A stretch of DNA of 51,673 bases from Acidobacteriota bacterium. GTDB lineage: Bacteria; Acidobacteriota; Terriglobia; Acidiferrales; UBA7541. Shown here in pieces: positions 25,246 to 34,063 of this stretch; positions within the stretch are counted from its first letter, which is position 1, and every line of letters starts with the position of its first letter. Below the pieces are notes generated by a model. It made no database searches. It was not told the origin of the DNA and was given only the letters and a program-made list of their open reading frames with translations. The DNA lies in the NCBI GenBank assembly GCA_013286465.1, contig JABDFR010000014.1, positions 94 through 51,766 of the forward strand. Reading direction: 5' to 3'. The position numbers and the translations under genes were made by a program.

Positions 25246-27288
25246 ATGCGGCCTAGCTCCGCGTTGAATTGGTGGCACCGAATCGTAGTCGTTTCGCTGC
25301 TATTTGCCGCCTCTGGAACTCCGGTACATGCCCAATCGAATCAAACCTCGCAAGAACAATTAAAACAACTCAGTCTGGAGCAATTGGGGGACGTTGAAGT
25401 TACGTCGAAAGCCAAAGCGCCCGAACGGGTATGGAAAACCGCCGCTGCTGTCTTCGTGATCACGCAAGATGATATTCGCCGCTCGGGCGCTACGTCGATT
25501 CCTGAAGCGTTGCGCCTGGCGCCTGGAGTGGAAGTGGCGCGGATTGATGGGAACAAGTGGTCCATCGGGATTCGCGGATTCGGGAGCCGGCTGTCGCGAT
25601 CGGTGCTGGTGCTGATCGATGGGCGCAGCGTTTATAGCACGCTGCTCGCGGGCACCTATTGGGAAGTGCAAGATACGGTGATGGAGGACATCGATCGGAT
25701 CGAAGTGATTCGCGGGCCGGGCGGAACGGTGTGGGGTCCGAACGCCGTGGATGGCGTGATCAATATCATCACCAAGAAAAGTTCGGATACGCAGGGATTT
25801 TTGGTCAGCACCGGCGGCGGCGACGAGGAGCAGGGATTTCTGAGTCTGCGCTACGGCGGAGGCAATGCGAACGGGCTTTCGTATCGCGTTTACGCGAAGG
25901 GCTACAACCGCGCGGCGGAAATTCATCCCGACGGAAATAATTACGATCGCTGGGGCGCGGCGCAGGAAGGATTTCGCGTGGACTGGAACAAGAACCAGCG
26001 CGATTCCTTCACGCTGCAGGGCGATTTATACAATGAGCGTGCCGGCGAAACCGTCACCAGCGTCACTTATGCCCCGCCCTTCTCGCAAGTGGTCACCGGC
26101 GGAGAGGATCTCTCTGGTGGAAATATTTTGGGACGCTGGACGCGAACTTTCAGCGAAGGTTCGGACATTCAGGTGCAGGCGTATTACGACCGCACCAACC
26201 GCACCGAACCGAATTTCAAAGATATTCGCAATACATTCGATATCGATTTCCTCCAGCGCTTTTATGTTGGAACGCGCAATCACTTTTCCTGGGGCCTCGG
26301 CGTGCGCGCCAGCCACGGCGATGAACCGACGATTGTCAGCGGACTGTTCTTCGATCCAGATGAACGAACCGATCAGCTCTACACCGGATTTATTCAAGAC
26401 GATATTTCGCTGGTGCCAAAGCGCCTGACCTTCGAAATCGGCACGAAACTCTTGAAGACGAATTACACTGGCGTTGAGCCGGAACCGAGTGCGCGTCTGC
26501 TGTGGACGCCCACGGACACGCAGACGGTGTGGCTGGCGCTGACGCGCGCGGTACGTACGCCGGCGAGCATCGAGCGCGACTTTTTCCTCACCGGATTTGT
26601 GGGCATCGCGCCGAACGGCTTGCCTTTCTTCGCGCGCTTCAATGCCAATCGCCATTTCCAGTCCGAAAAACTCGAGGGGTATGAGCTGGGATACCGCGGG
26701 CTTTTGGGACGCAACGTGTACGTCGATGTCGCCGGCTTTTTCAATCAGTACCACGATCTCTTCAGCGAAGAAATTACCGGGGCCCCGTTCGTGGAAAATA
26801 ATCCCCCTCCGACGCATTTGCTGCTTCCGGCACAGTTCCGCAATGGGCTCTATGGCTCGACGGCTGGCGGAGAAATCGGGCCGGAGTGGCGGCCTACCAG
26901 TTTTTGGCGCTTGCGCGGCTCGTATTCTTTTTTGCGGATGAGTTTAAAGAGGAGCGCGACGTCGATGGATGTGGGCACGGCGCCTTCGATTGAAGGCACC
27001 AGCCCGCAGCACCAGGTGATGGCGCAAACTTCGTTCGATTTGCCGAAGCGCGTGAATTTCGATTTCGACTATCGCTACGTGAGCGCCTTGCCGGGAATTC
27101 ATGTTTCGGATTATTCGACGGCCGATGCGCGCATTTCCTGGAATTTCGCTCACCACTGGGAGATTTCGGCGGCGGGCAGAAATTTGTTGCAGCCTTCGCA
27201 TGTGGAATTCGCCAGCGATCCCGGCCCGAACGTGGCGATCAAGAGAAGCTTCTACGGACAATTGGTTTTTAGAAGCAAGGAAAACTGA
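25246..27288 (+). CDS. TonB-dependent outer-membrane receptor
   Basis: The 680-residue protein has a signal peptide (about 1-30, ending VHA-Q), a plug domain (about 45-165: VFVITQDDIRRSGATSIPEA, IGIRGFG, VLIDGRSVYS, IEVIRGPGGTVWGPNAVDG) and a C-terminal beta-barrel (about 170-680). Such receptors take up siderophores, cobalamin or glycans using TonB energy, and some act as signal transducers. It is followed within five bases by a YfiR-like gene and then by a kinase with a CHASE8-like domain, so it is likely part of a sensing unit. The C-terminus (VFRSKEN) lacks the usual terminal aromatic residue. Confidence 0.9.
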   Translation: MRPSSALNWWHRIVVVSLLFAASGTPVHAQSNQTSQEQLKQLSLEQLGDVEVTSKAKAPERVWKTAAAVFVITQDDIRRSGATSIPEALRLAPGVEVARIDGNKWSIGIRGFGSRLSRSVLVLIDGRSVYSTLLAGTYWEVQDTVMEDIDRIEVIRGPGGTVWGPNAVDGVINIITKKSSDTQGFLVSTGGGDEEQGFLSLRYGGGNANGLSYRVYAKGYNRAAEIHPDGNNYDRWGAAQEGFRVDWNKNQRDSFTLQGDLYNERAGETVTSVTYAPPFSQVVTGGEDLSGGNILGRWTRTFSEGSDIQVQAYYDRTNRTEPNFKDIRNTFDIDFLQRFYVGTRNHFSWGLGVRASHGDEPTIVSGLFFDPDERTDQLYTGFIQDDISLVPKRLTFEIGTKLLKTNYTGVEPEPSARLLWTPTDTQTVWLALTRAVRTPASIERDFFLTGFVGIAPNGLPFFARFNANRHFQSEKLEGYELGYRGLLGRNVYVDVAGFFNQYHDLFSEEITGAPFVENNPPPTHLLLPAQFRNGLYGSTAGGEIGPEWRPTSFWRLRGSYSFLRMSLKRSATSMDVGTAPSIEGTSPQHQVMAQTSFDLPKRVNFDFDYRYVSALPGIHVSDYSTADARISWNFAHHWEISAAGRNLLQPSHVEFASDPGPNVAIKRSFYGQLVFRSKEN

Positions 27289-27292
27289 AAAC

Positions 27293-27925
27293 GTGACCGG
27301 CGTTCCCCGCTGCTCTCTGGCTGATCTCCCGCGGCAAGGATGCTTGCTGCGCCCGCGGCGACGCGCGTTCACGGCCCGGATCGTTTTGGTTCTCGCCGGC
27401 TGCGCGTGCCTGGCTTCTTCTTCTCGCGCGCAGCAACCGAAAGCCGAGGAATACCAGGTAAAAGCAGTCTATCTCTACAACTTTGGGCGCTTCATCGAGT
27501 GGCCTGCGAGCGCGAAAACCGGCGATTCGTTTCCAATTTGCGTGTTGGGACGCGATCCGTTTGGAGCGGCGCTTGATACCACCGTTGCCGGCACTTCCAT
27601 CGAACAGCAAAAGATTGTCGCGCGGAGGATTGCCCGAGCCCGCGAGGCGGCTGATTGCAGAATTTTGTTCATTAGCTCGTCGGAAGCCAGCCGTGTGAAA
27701 GAAATTGTGGCCGCGCTCGAAAAATCGCCGGCGCTAACGGTGAGCGACGCGCCCGGCTTCACCGCGAGCGGCGGCATGATTGAATTTGTGCGGAAAGAAA
27801 ATAAAGTGCGCTTCGAGGTGAATCTCAGCGCGACCGAAAGAGCGGGATTGACCTTGAGTTCTCAATTGTTGAAGGTCGCCACGGCGATCAAAAAAGATCC
27901 CGGCGGCGGCGACGTGAAGAAATGA
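27293..27925 (+). CDS. YfiR-family (DUF4154) periplasmic protein
   Basis: The 210-residue protein has an N-terminal basic stretch and hydrophobic segment (about 27-45) leading to SSRAQQ, a probable signal peptide. The mature domain matches DUF4154/YfiR: VKAVYLYNFGRFIEWP, ICVLGRDPFG, CRILFISSSE, LTVSDAPGF, GGMIEFV, VRFEVN and SSQLLKVA. In Pseudomonas YfiR binds the periplasmic domain of the diguanylate cyclase YfiN and represses it. Here the downstream gene is a histidine kinase carrying a similar sensory domain, with an ATGA overlap at 27922-27925. GTG 27293 is the only start close after the receptor stop. Cys in the VLG region suggests possible redox or heme links as in homologues (inference). 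Confidence 0.85.
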   Translation: MTGVPRCSLADLPRQGCLLRPRRRAFTARIVLVLAGCACLASSSRAQQPKAEEYQVKAVYLYNFGRFIEWPASAKTGDSFPICVLGRDPFGAALDTTVAGTSIEQQKIVARRIARAREAADCRILFISSSEASRVKEIVAALEKSPALTVSDAPGFTASGGMIEFVRKENKVRFEVNLSATERAGLTLSSQLLKVATAIKKDPGGGDVKK

Positions 27926-29715
27926 TGAAGCTGCGCAATTCGCTTTCGAGAAAGCTCACCGCCATGAACATGCTGGTGAGCGGCGGGGCGCTGCTGTTCG
28001 CGTCGATCGCGTTTTTCGCTTACGAATTCACGGCTTACCGGACGAATGTGATTCTCGCACGCGGCACAGAAGCGCAGATTGTCGCGGCAAACTCGGTTAG
28101 CCCGCTGATTTTCAATGATCCTAAATCGGCGGAGAATACCCTGGCTGCTTTGCGCGTGTCGAAGCACGTCACCTTCGCCGGGATTTACAATACAAAAGGG
28201 GAGTTTTTCGCCGGCTATTGGCGCTCGCAAATTGGAAAGCCGTTTGCGTTGCCGCCGTCGGCGCTGGTGCAAAAACAAGTGTCGTGGTATGAAAACGGCG
28301 AGTTTGCGCTGGCGGAGACGATTGAGTTTCAGGGCAAGCCGGTGGGAATCGTATACATTCGTTCGGACCTCGACGCCGTCAAGGATCGCCTCAGAAGCTA
28401 CGCATTAATCTTGTTCGGAATTCTCGCCGTTTCGCTGATTGGGGCGCTGGTGTTGTCGCGGCTGTCGCAGCGCGTTATTTCGCAACCAATTCTACGGCTG
28501 GCGGAAATTGCCGGGGTGGTCTCGCGCGACAAGAATTTCGAAGTGCGCGCGCCCGCCAACGGAGACCACGACGAAGTCGCAGTTCTTACCGGAGCATTCA
28601 ACGAAATGCTCTCGGAGCTCCAGAAACGCAATTCGGATTTGCTGGAGAGCGAGCGGCAGTTCCGCACGCTCGCGGATTCCATTCCACAGCTTGCCTGGAT
28701 GGCCGAGCCCAGCGGCGATCTCTTTTGGTACAACCACCGCTGGTACGAATTTACGGGCACGACGCCAGAACAGATGGCCGGATGGGGTTGGCAATCGGTG
28801 CACGATCCCGAGAAGCTTCCGGAAGTTGTCAGCAAGTGGCGCACATCGCTGGCTACCGGCGAACCATTCGAAATGATTTTTCCGCTGCGCGGCGCGGATG
28901 GCGCGTTCCGGCAGTTTCTTACTTTGGCCATGCCGGTGCGCGATGCGCAGAATCGCATCGTGCGCTGGTTCGGCACAAATACGGACATCACCGAACAGCA
29001 GCGCTCCCAAGAAGCCTTGCGGCAGACTGAAAAGTTGGCGGCTACCGGACGATTGGCGGCCAGCATCGCGCACGAAATCAACAATCCATTGGAAGCGGTC
29101 ACCAATCTGGTTTACTTGGCGCGCAAGCAGCCGCTGAACGTTCAAAAATATTTGAAGCTGGCGGATGAAGAACTTGATCGCATCGCCCAAATCACGAAGA
29201 ACACGCTGGGCTTTTACCGCGATAGCGCTTCTCCCAGCGAAGTAAATATTTCCCAGATGCTCGAGGAAGTTCAGGGGCTTTACGCGCGAAAATTGTTGTT
29301 CAAAAAGATTACGCTGCGCGCGGAGTACGGCGAGGACATCAAAATCGTGGGATTTCCCGGCGAATTGCGGCAGATATTTGCCAATTTAATCGCCAACGCC
29401 ATTGAGGCTATTTCGGAAAACGGATGCCTGTCCATTCGTGCGTCAAAAGTGAGCGCGGGCGGAGCTTCGGGCCGTGCAGGAGTGCGCGTCACGTTCCTGG
29501 ACAACGGAGCCGGCATCCCCGCAGCGAATCGAAAGAAAATTTTCGAGCCTTTCTATACTACGAAAAAAGACGTAGGGACCGGACTGGGACTTTGGCTGAC
29601 GCTCGGATTGATTACCAAACATACGGGCTCGCTGCGGCTGCGAAGCAGCGTGGAACCGGGGAAGAGCTGGACAGCTTTTTCGGTGTTCTTGCCGGAACAG
29701 CCTCTAAAGAACTAA
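27922..29715 (+). CDS. CHASE8-HAMP-PAS sensor histidine kinase
   Basis: The 597-residue membrane kinase has TM1 at about 16-36 and a periplasmic domain at about 40-145 with ANSVSPLIFNDPKSAENTL, the pattern of CHASE8 domains found in YfiN-type cyclases. TM2 is at about 155-177, followed by HAMP (about 178-232), PAS (about 245-365), HisKA with His384 (SIAHEINNPLEA) and HATPase (NLIANAIEA, DNGAGIP, GTGLGLW). The start overlaps the YfiR-like gene stop. The receiver gene at 29757 follows. The set suggests that YfiR controls kinase activity instead of a GGDEF output. The ligand is unknown. Confidence 0.9.
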   Translation: MMKLRNSLSRKLTAMNMLVSGGALLFASIAFFAYEFTAYRTNVILARGTEAQIVAANSVSPLIFNDPKSAENTLAALRVSKHVTFAGIYNTKGEFFAGYWRSQIGKPFALPPSALVQKQVSWYENGEFALAETIEFQGKPVGIVYIRSDLDAVKDRLRSYALILFGILAVSLIGALVLSRLSQRVISQPILRLAEIAGVVSRDKNFEVRAPANGDHDEVAVLTGAFNEMLSELQKRNSDLLESERQFRTLADSIPQLAWMAEPSGDLFWYNHRWYEFTGTTPEQMAGWGWQSVHDPEKLPEVVSKWRTSLATGEPFEMIFPLRGADGAFRQFLTLAMPVRDAQNRIVRWFGTNTDITEQQRSQEALRQTEKLAATGRLAASIAHEINNPLEAVTNLVYLARKQPLNVQKYLKLADEELDRIAQITKNTLGFYRDSASPSEVNISQMLEEVQGLYARKLLFKKITLRAEYGEDIKIVGFPGELRQIFANLIANAIEAISENGCLSIRASKVSAGGASGRAGVRVTFLDNGAGIPAANRKKIFEPFYTTKKDVGTGLGLWLTLGLITKHTGSLRLRSSVEPGKSWTAFSVFLPEQPLKN

Positions 29716-29756
29716 ACTCTCGCCTCCGCGAATTGCGGGCGCGACATGGAGCTTTG

Positions 29757-30251
29757 ATGATCACTGGCTGGCAGGCCCCAACTAGTGGAGACGCATTCCC
29801 TCTTTTCGGCGATCCGAAATGTACCGCGGAGGGCCGCGCACGGAATCCGAACGAGCGCGAGAATTTGGATGTCGAGCGGAAGAATCGCATCATCGTGGTC
29901 GATGACGAGGCGGTGATCGCTGAGACCGTGGTCGAAATTTTGGCGCAGGAAGGCTTTGAGGCGACCGCGGTGACCGATGGCGCTTCGGCGGTCGAGCTGG
30001 CCAAATCATTTGAGCCGGATGTCGTGTTGAGCGATGTGATTATGCCGGGGCTGAATGGCATTGAGACGGGAATCAAGATTCGCGAGCTGGTGCCCAAGTG
30101 CAAGATTATTTTATTTTCCGGGCAGGCGGCTACGGTGGACTTGCTTGAGAAGGCGCGGATGCAGGGACATCAATTCGAAATTTTGGCAAAGCCTATAAGT
30201 CCCGAGAAATTGATCGCGGTGATTCGCGCCAGTTCCGGCAATCCGTCCTGA
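29757..30251 (+). CDS. Single-domain response regulator (receiver)
   Basis: The 164-residue protein has an N-terminal tail of about 43 residues and one CheY-like receiver: IIVVDDE (acidic pair 49-50), Asp93 in VVLSDVIMPG and a Lys in ILAKPIS. No output domain follows. The ATG at 29757 has GGAG about five bases upstream; a TTG at 29865 would remove the tail. It lies 41 bases after the CHASE8 kinase and is probably its partner or a phosphate sink. The output pathway is unknown. Confidence 0.82.
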   Translation: MITGWQAPTSGDAFPLFGDPKCTAEGRARNPNERENLDVERKNRIIVVDDEAVIAETVVEILAQEGFEATAVTDGASAVELAKSFEPDVVLSDVIMPGLNGIETGIKIRELVPKCKIILFSGQAATVDLLEKARMQGHQFEILAKPISPEKLIAVIRASSGNPS

Positions 30252-30321
30252 TAGACCGCGCGGTTTGATTTTGGCGATTTCGTTTTCTCGGCGCCGGACC
30301 GCGCCGGAGTCGTATCTGCTT

Positions 30322-30717
30322 TCAAGTCTGAAGCCCAAAAAAGAGATCGCCGCTCAGAACTTTTTCAATCGCCACAACCAAATCGCGGGCGGCCTGCGAC
30401 TTCAGAACGTAGCCGTGCGCGCCGACATCGCGAACCTCAGCGGCGAGCCGCTCCGAATCGTGCATGGTAAAAATTAAAATGCGCGACGGAAGCTGCATGC
30501 TTTTGATGCGCTGCGCCACTTCGAGGCCGCTGGTGCCGGGCATGGTGATATCGAGAATTACGATATCCGGCGCCAAAGTTTTTACCGCGCTCAGGGCTTC
30601 TGTCGCGTTGGACGCTTCGCCGCAAATTTCCCATTCGGAGCGGGAGCGGCCAAGGAGCGTGCGAATTCCTTCTCGAACAATTTCGTGATCGTCGACAATC
30701 AAGATTCTCGGATTCAT
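30322..30717 (-). CDS. NarL-type receiver without a DNA-binding domain
   Basis: The 131-residue protein is a receiver of the NarL subgroup: ILIVDDHEIVREGI (acidic pair 9-10), Asp56 in IVILDITMPG and YVLKSQ with the conserved Lys. It ends right after the receiver (DLFFGLQT), where a LuxR helix-turn-helix normally starts. No frameshifted HTH was recognised between here and 30251. It follows the MEDS kinase gene by 74 bases on the same strand, so it is probably its partner. It may be a phosphorelay shuttle or a natural truncation. Confidence 0.82.
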   Translation of the reverse strand: MNPRILIVDDHEIVREGIRTLLGRSRSEWEICGEASNATEALSAVKTLAPDIVILDITMPGTSGLEVAQRIKSMQLPSRILIFTMHDSERLAAEVRDVGAHGYVLKSQAARDLVVAIEKVLSGDLFFGLQT

Positions 30718-30791
30718 CGAGAATTTTCCGCCGATACCCCGCGGCTCGGGGCCGAGACTCGCCTTTACGTCACGCGCTGAGGCCGCGCGCT

Positions 30792-32612
30792 TCAGACAGA
30801 CTCCGCCGGAGCATCTTCGTCGTCGGGGATGGGCACGGTAGCTGTGATCGTGGTTCCCTCGGGGCTGGATGACATTTCGAGCGAGCCGCCCACTTGGCGC
30901 ATACGCTCATTCATCCCGCGCAGACCGACTCCCAAAGCGCCGACCCAATCCTGGCCGGACTTTTCAAAATTGTGATTCTTCAGGCCCTGGCCATGATCGC
31001 TGACTTCCAAAACCGCGGCGCCTTCCTTCATCGAAAGACGAACATCGGCTGTTTCACTGCCGGAGTGACGATGAACGTTGGTGAGACTTTCCTGCAAGAC
31101 ACGGAAGATGGCGAGCTCGATTTCGCTGGGCAGGCGTTTGAAATCGGCGGAAATCGAAAAGGTGGTGGCGATGCCGCTGCGCTTCATGAAGCCTTCGAGG
31201 TACCAGGGGATCGCCGATTTCAATCCCATCTCTTCGAGCATCGGAGGATAGAGGAGATAGGAAATTGTGCGGACCTCTTTGACGGCTTCGTCCGTCATTT
31301 GGGCGCATTGCTTGATGTCATTGGCGTCGGTGGCGGGATTTCCGCTCGGGCGGTTGACTAGCGAATCGAGCTTCATCTTGAGCACCGCTAGATTCTGGCC
31401 GAGACTGTCGTGCAGGTCGCGGCCAATGCGGCGGCGCTCTTCATCTTGCGTGCGCAACAAATGGAGCGAGAGCTGGCGCAGGGATTTTTCCGAAGTCTGC
31501 AATTTTCGCTGGGACTTCTCAAGCTCGCGCTGCGCCAACATTTTCTCCGTCGCGTCCCGCGTAACCTTTCCGAATCCGATGAGCGTGCCTTCGCCGTCTT
31601 TAACCGGCGTGATGATTACGTTGGCCCAGAACTTGGAGCCATCCTTGCGCACGCGCCAGCCTTCATCCTCCAGGCGGCCGTCGCGCAGGGCGATTTCCAG
31701 TTCGCGCTGCGGCTTGCCGGCGGCGACGTCCTCTGGGGGATAAAAGACGGAAAAGTGCTTGCCGATAATTTCCGTGGCTTTGTAGCCTTTGATGCGTTGC
31801 GCGCCGCGATTCCACGTTTTGACTCGTCCATCAGGCTCGAGCATGAAGATGGCGTAATCGTGTACGGCTTCCACTAACAGCCGCAATTGCTGATCGATTT
31901 GATGGAGAGCTTTTTGCTTTTCGAGGGCTTCGAGCTTTTGCTGCAATTCTGCGACGCGGCGGGAGCGCTCGTCAGGGATGTCTTGGCTGTCCTGCGGCGC
32001 GAATGTCTCGTCGGGAATCACGCTCGTATGCTCTGTACATATTCTCATGAACGGCTCGGCGTGCGCGCAATCGGTAAAACCGGTCATGGGGTAGGCGCAC
32101 CGCAGCGTAAACGAGTGCTGCTTCGCCAGATCGTTCCAGAGACCTTCGAGCTTAATGGCGGCTTCGTGCTTTCCCTCGGCCCAGAGAATTGCCACCATCT
32201 CGCCAAAAATAACGATGCATGGCGAGTCGTGCTTGACTGAAGATTTGGCTCGTTCGACCAGGCGGCCGATCAACGCTAAAAAACGCGTAGCGTCGGGCAT
32301 TCCATCAACCATGAACTGAGCGAGAAGTTGAGGGGCTTCGAAAGCTTGGTAGCGGCCTTCCCGGATGAGTGTGTTGACGTCGTGGCCCATCGATTTGAGT
32401 TCGGCTTTCAGCGCGGCGTGGTGCTCGTACGTGGCTACTACGATGGCTGCGTCTCCGTTGCTGAGCGCGGGGCCAAAATAATTTGCCAAGGTGGAAATCA
32501 GGGCGCGATCTTCGCGATAGAACTGCACGATGTGGGCGGAACGAGGATCGTAGCCGCCCTTGCGGGTAGCCGCGTGAGTTCCGGCGACAAGGGAGGCTTT
32601 ACTCGCGCTCAT
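30792..32612 (-). CDS. MEDS-PAS-HisKA_3 sensor histidine kinase
   Basis: The 606-residue soluble kinase has an N-terminal MEDS domain (about 27-195: HIVQFYREDRALISTLANYF, DAAIVVATYEHH, FGEMVAILWAEGKHEAAI), as in DcmR-type sensors of C1 or halocarbon metabolism. A coiled coil (about 218-245), PAS (about 248-365), HisKA_3 (His401 in GRDLHDSLGQ) and HATPase (about 490-590) follow. ATG 32612 has AGGAG about seven bases upstream. Its transcript likely continues into the receiver at 30322. The ligand is unknown; the MEDS domain is proposed to sense hydrocarbon derivatives, but this is not shown for most members. Confidence 0.88.
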   Translation of the reverse strand: MSASKASLVAGTHAATRKGGYDPRSAHIVQFYREDRALISTLANYFGPALSNGDAAIVVATYEHHAALKAELKSMGHDVNTLIREGRYQAFEAPQLLAQFMVDGMPDATRFLALIGRLVERAKSSVKHDSPCIVIFGEMVAILWAEGKHEAAIKLEGLWNDLAKQHSFTLRCAYPMTGFTDCAHAEPFMRICTEHTSVIPDETFAPQDSQDIPDERSRRVAELQQKLEALEKQKALHQIDQQLRLLVEAVHDYAIFMLEPDGRVKTWNRGAQRIKGYKATEIIGKHFSVFYPPEDVAAGKPQRELEIALRDGRLEDEGWRVRKDGSKFWANVIITPVKDGEGTLIGFGKVTRDATEKMLAQRELEKSQRKLQTSEKSLRQLSLHLLRTQDEERRRIGRDLHDSLGQNLAVLKMKLDSLVNRPSGNPATDANDIKQCAQMTDEAVKEVRTISYLLYPPMLEEMGLKSAIPWYLEGFMKRSGIATTFSISADFKRLPSEIELAIFRVLQESLTNVHRHSGSETADVRLSMKEGAAVLEVSDHGQGLKNHNFEKSGQDWVGALGVGLRGMNERMRQVGGSLEMSSSPEGTTITATVPIPDDEDAPAESV

Positions 32613-32993
32613 TTAGGCTCTCCTGTTCGTTGAACGGACCGGATGGGCCGGTCGAGGTGCTGTGTACTCGCTGCTTGCAGATTGTCCCGGTCAACGGCAA
32701 CTCGCGATATCCGGTAGATGCTGTAGGTGTTTCTCTGGCAGCGAGGGTGGGGTTTGCTGCGCCAACCAATTCAATTTGGTGCACGTTGCGAGCGAAAGTG
32801 CTTGTTTGCCCAACAAATTCGCTAGCTAGCCAAGGTGCGAGAGCAATGGCCTGCCGCGATGCTAAGCCTGCGACCTGTTTCTTGCTGTCCGATTATCGGA
32901 CTGTGCTCGCTGTGCTACCCGGTGGCGCGCTCGCCGGGTGCCCCACGCGCTGTATTTGCGCGTGGGGCGGCGGAACTTCACCGCGAACGTTTG
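32613..32993. other. Intergenic region with paired hairpins
   Basis: About 380 bases between minus-strand genes; it holds the promoter of the MEDS kinase gene and the 3' end of the BON lipoprotein gene. A plus-strand open frame (32630-33142) is rejected as non-coding. Two adjacent hairpins sit at 32918-32968. Confidence 0.6.
32940..32968 (-). terminator. Hairpin after BON lipoprotein gene
   Basis: Perfect 11-base stem GCCCCACGCGC (32940-32950) / GCGCGTGGGGC (32958-32968) with a seven-base loop, 25 bases after the stop at 32994. A second, weaker hairpin follows (32918-32939). There is no T-tract, so it may act as a Rho-dependent end or mRNA stabiliser. Confidence 0.55.
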
Positions 32994-33539
32994 CTAGTTC
33001 GTCGCACTCGCCTTTTGCTTTTTCACCTGCAGCTCGTTCACCACTTGTTTCACGTTCGGCACGCCGGCTGCCACGCGCTGGGCTTCCGCTCGCCGCCCCT
33101 GGGAATTCACGTCGCCGCTCAGCTTCACAACGCCCTTGCTGACGTCATACTTCACGGTCTTCATTCCATGCTGAATCAACGCCGCGTCGAGATCTTTTTC
33201 GATTCCGCTGTCGAGATCGGAATCAATTTTCTTGGCGTCACTTTCGCCGCCTGGGGGCGCCACGCTGATTTGATTGGCTACCACTTGCGGCGCGGCAAAA
33301 CTCCGCGCGATCGATTCCGCCTGAGCTTTCTGATCGTCCGAAGGGACTTGGCCGGTCAGCGTGACGACGCCCAAATCGCGATCCTGGCTGACTTTTACGG
33401 CTTGCAGTCCGGCCTGATCGAGTGAGTCGCGAATGCCTTTGGTGACGTCCGGAGATTTCGCGGAGGTTCCTGAGCAGCCCGCGAGAGTTGCGACGAAGAG
33501 TAGCGTGAGAATGGTGCGGAAGAGCTGGTTGATTTTCAT
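32994..33539 (-). CDS. BON-domain lipoprotein
   Basis: The 181-residue protein has a lipoprotein signal peptide with lipobox LAGC (Cys22). Two BON domains follow (about 32-92: ITLTGQV-like VVTLTGQVPSDDQKAQAE; about 108-172: GVVKLSGDVNSQGRRAEAQRVA). BON domains bind phospholipid or envelope components, as in OsmY/DolP. The protein is probably anchored in the outer membrane facing the periplasm. A GGGAGCC box precedes the ATG. It heads a stress-related cluster continuing to 38.6 kb. Confidence 0.85.
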   Translation of the reverse strand: MKINQLFRTILTLLFVATLAGCSGTSAKSPDVTKGIRDSLDQAGLQAVKVSQDRDLGVVTLTGQVPSDDQKAQAESIARSFAAPQVVANQISVAPPGGESDAKKIDSDLDSGIEKDLDAALIQHGMKTVKYDVSKGVVKLSGDVNSQGRRAEAQRVAAGVPNVKQVVNELQVKKQKASATN

Positions 33540-33650
33540 GTGGCTCCCTTTCGTTTCGTTAAAAAGTCGCGGGGGAAATATGAGGCGGAGCGCGAGAAAA
33601 AGTAATCAGGTGTTGGCCGTAGCGAACGATGGAAATGGATGTAATTCCAA

Positions 33651-33683
33651 GTAGCGCCGGCGTCCCTGCCGGCATCTTCCGAA
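33651..33683 (+). repeat. 33-base gene-end repeat, copy D
   Basis: GTAGCGCCGGCGTCCCTGCC then GGCATCTTCCGAA on the plus strand. It differs from the other copies in not following a stop codon: it lies between the divergently oriented start of the BON lipoprotein gene and the 3' end of the metallothionein gene. Confidence 0.85.
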
Positions 33684-33824
33684 GAGAAAGTACCCAACGG
33701 CAAAAGTCGCGGCCGGACCGGGCAGACCACTAGAGCGCCGATAATCCCGGCACCGCCCTGGTTTTCGCAAGAATCCGTCCACGGCGAACCCAATCAATAC
33801 AGCGAAGCAAATCAAATCGCGCGT

Positions 33825-33977
33825 TCAGTGCGCGCGGCCGCGGCATTCCGGATGCGTGCAAGTGCAATCAATATCCGGCGTATCCTCCATCGCTTCGCAT
33901 TGCGCGCTGCAATACTTTTTGCCTGTGACCATGCACGTGCAGTTCGGATGCGCGCATTTCTTTGCGTCTGATGCCAT
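33825..33977 (-). CDS. Bacterial metallothionein (SmtA-like)
   Basis: A 50-residue protein with eight Cys (8, 13, 15, 23, 27, 38, 40, 45) and three His (10, 42, 50). The spacing KCAHPNCTCMV, YCSAQCEAM and CTCTHPEC matches bacterial metallothioneins such as SmtA/BmtA, which bind Zn, Cd or Cu through a zinc-finger-like cluster. ATG 33975-33977 has GGAGG five bases upstream. I translated it by hand; the frames of the overlapping longer ORFs are not coding. It probably buffers metal in the cytosol. No SmtB-type regulator gene was seen nearby. Confidence 0.88.
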   Translation of the reverse strand: MASDAKKCAHPNCTCMVTGKKYCSAQCEAMEDTPDIDCTCTHPECRGRAH

Positions 33978-34063
33978 AAATGCCTCCATTCAAAGCGCCG
34001 AGTGGTGTGCGAACTTTTCGGCAAGTGTTTGTGCCCCGAGCTCTTCGCGATTGCGTTTAAGGA

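Noticed and set aside
32630-33142. Plus-strand Cys-containing open frame (170 codons)
   Set aside because: Runs through two hairpins and antisense to the BON lipoprotein gene; composition is noise-like.
33536-33815. Two minus-strand open frames before the BON lipoprotein gene
   Set aside because: They translate through a 33-base repeat and lack ribosome sites.
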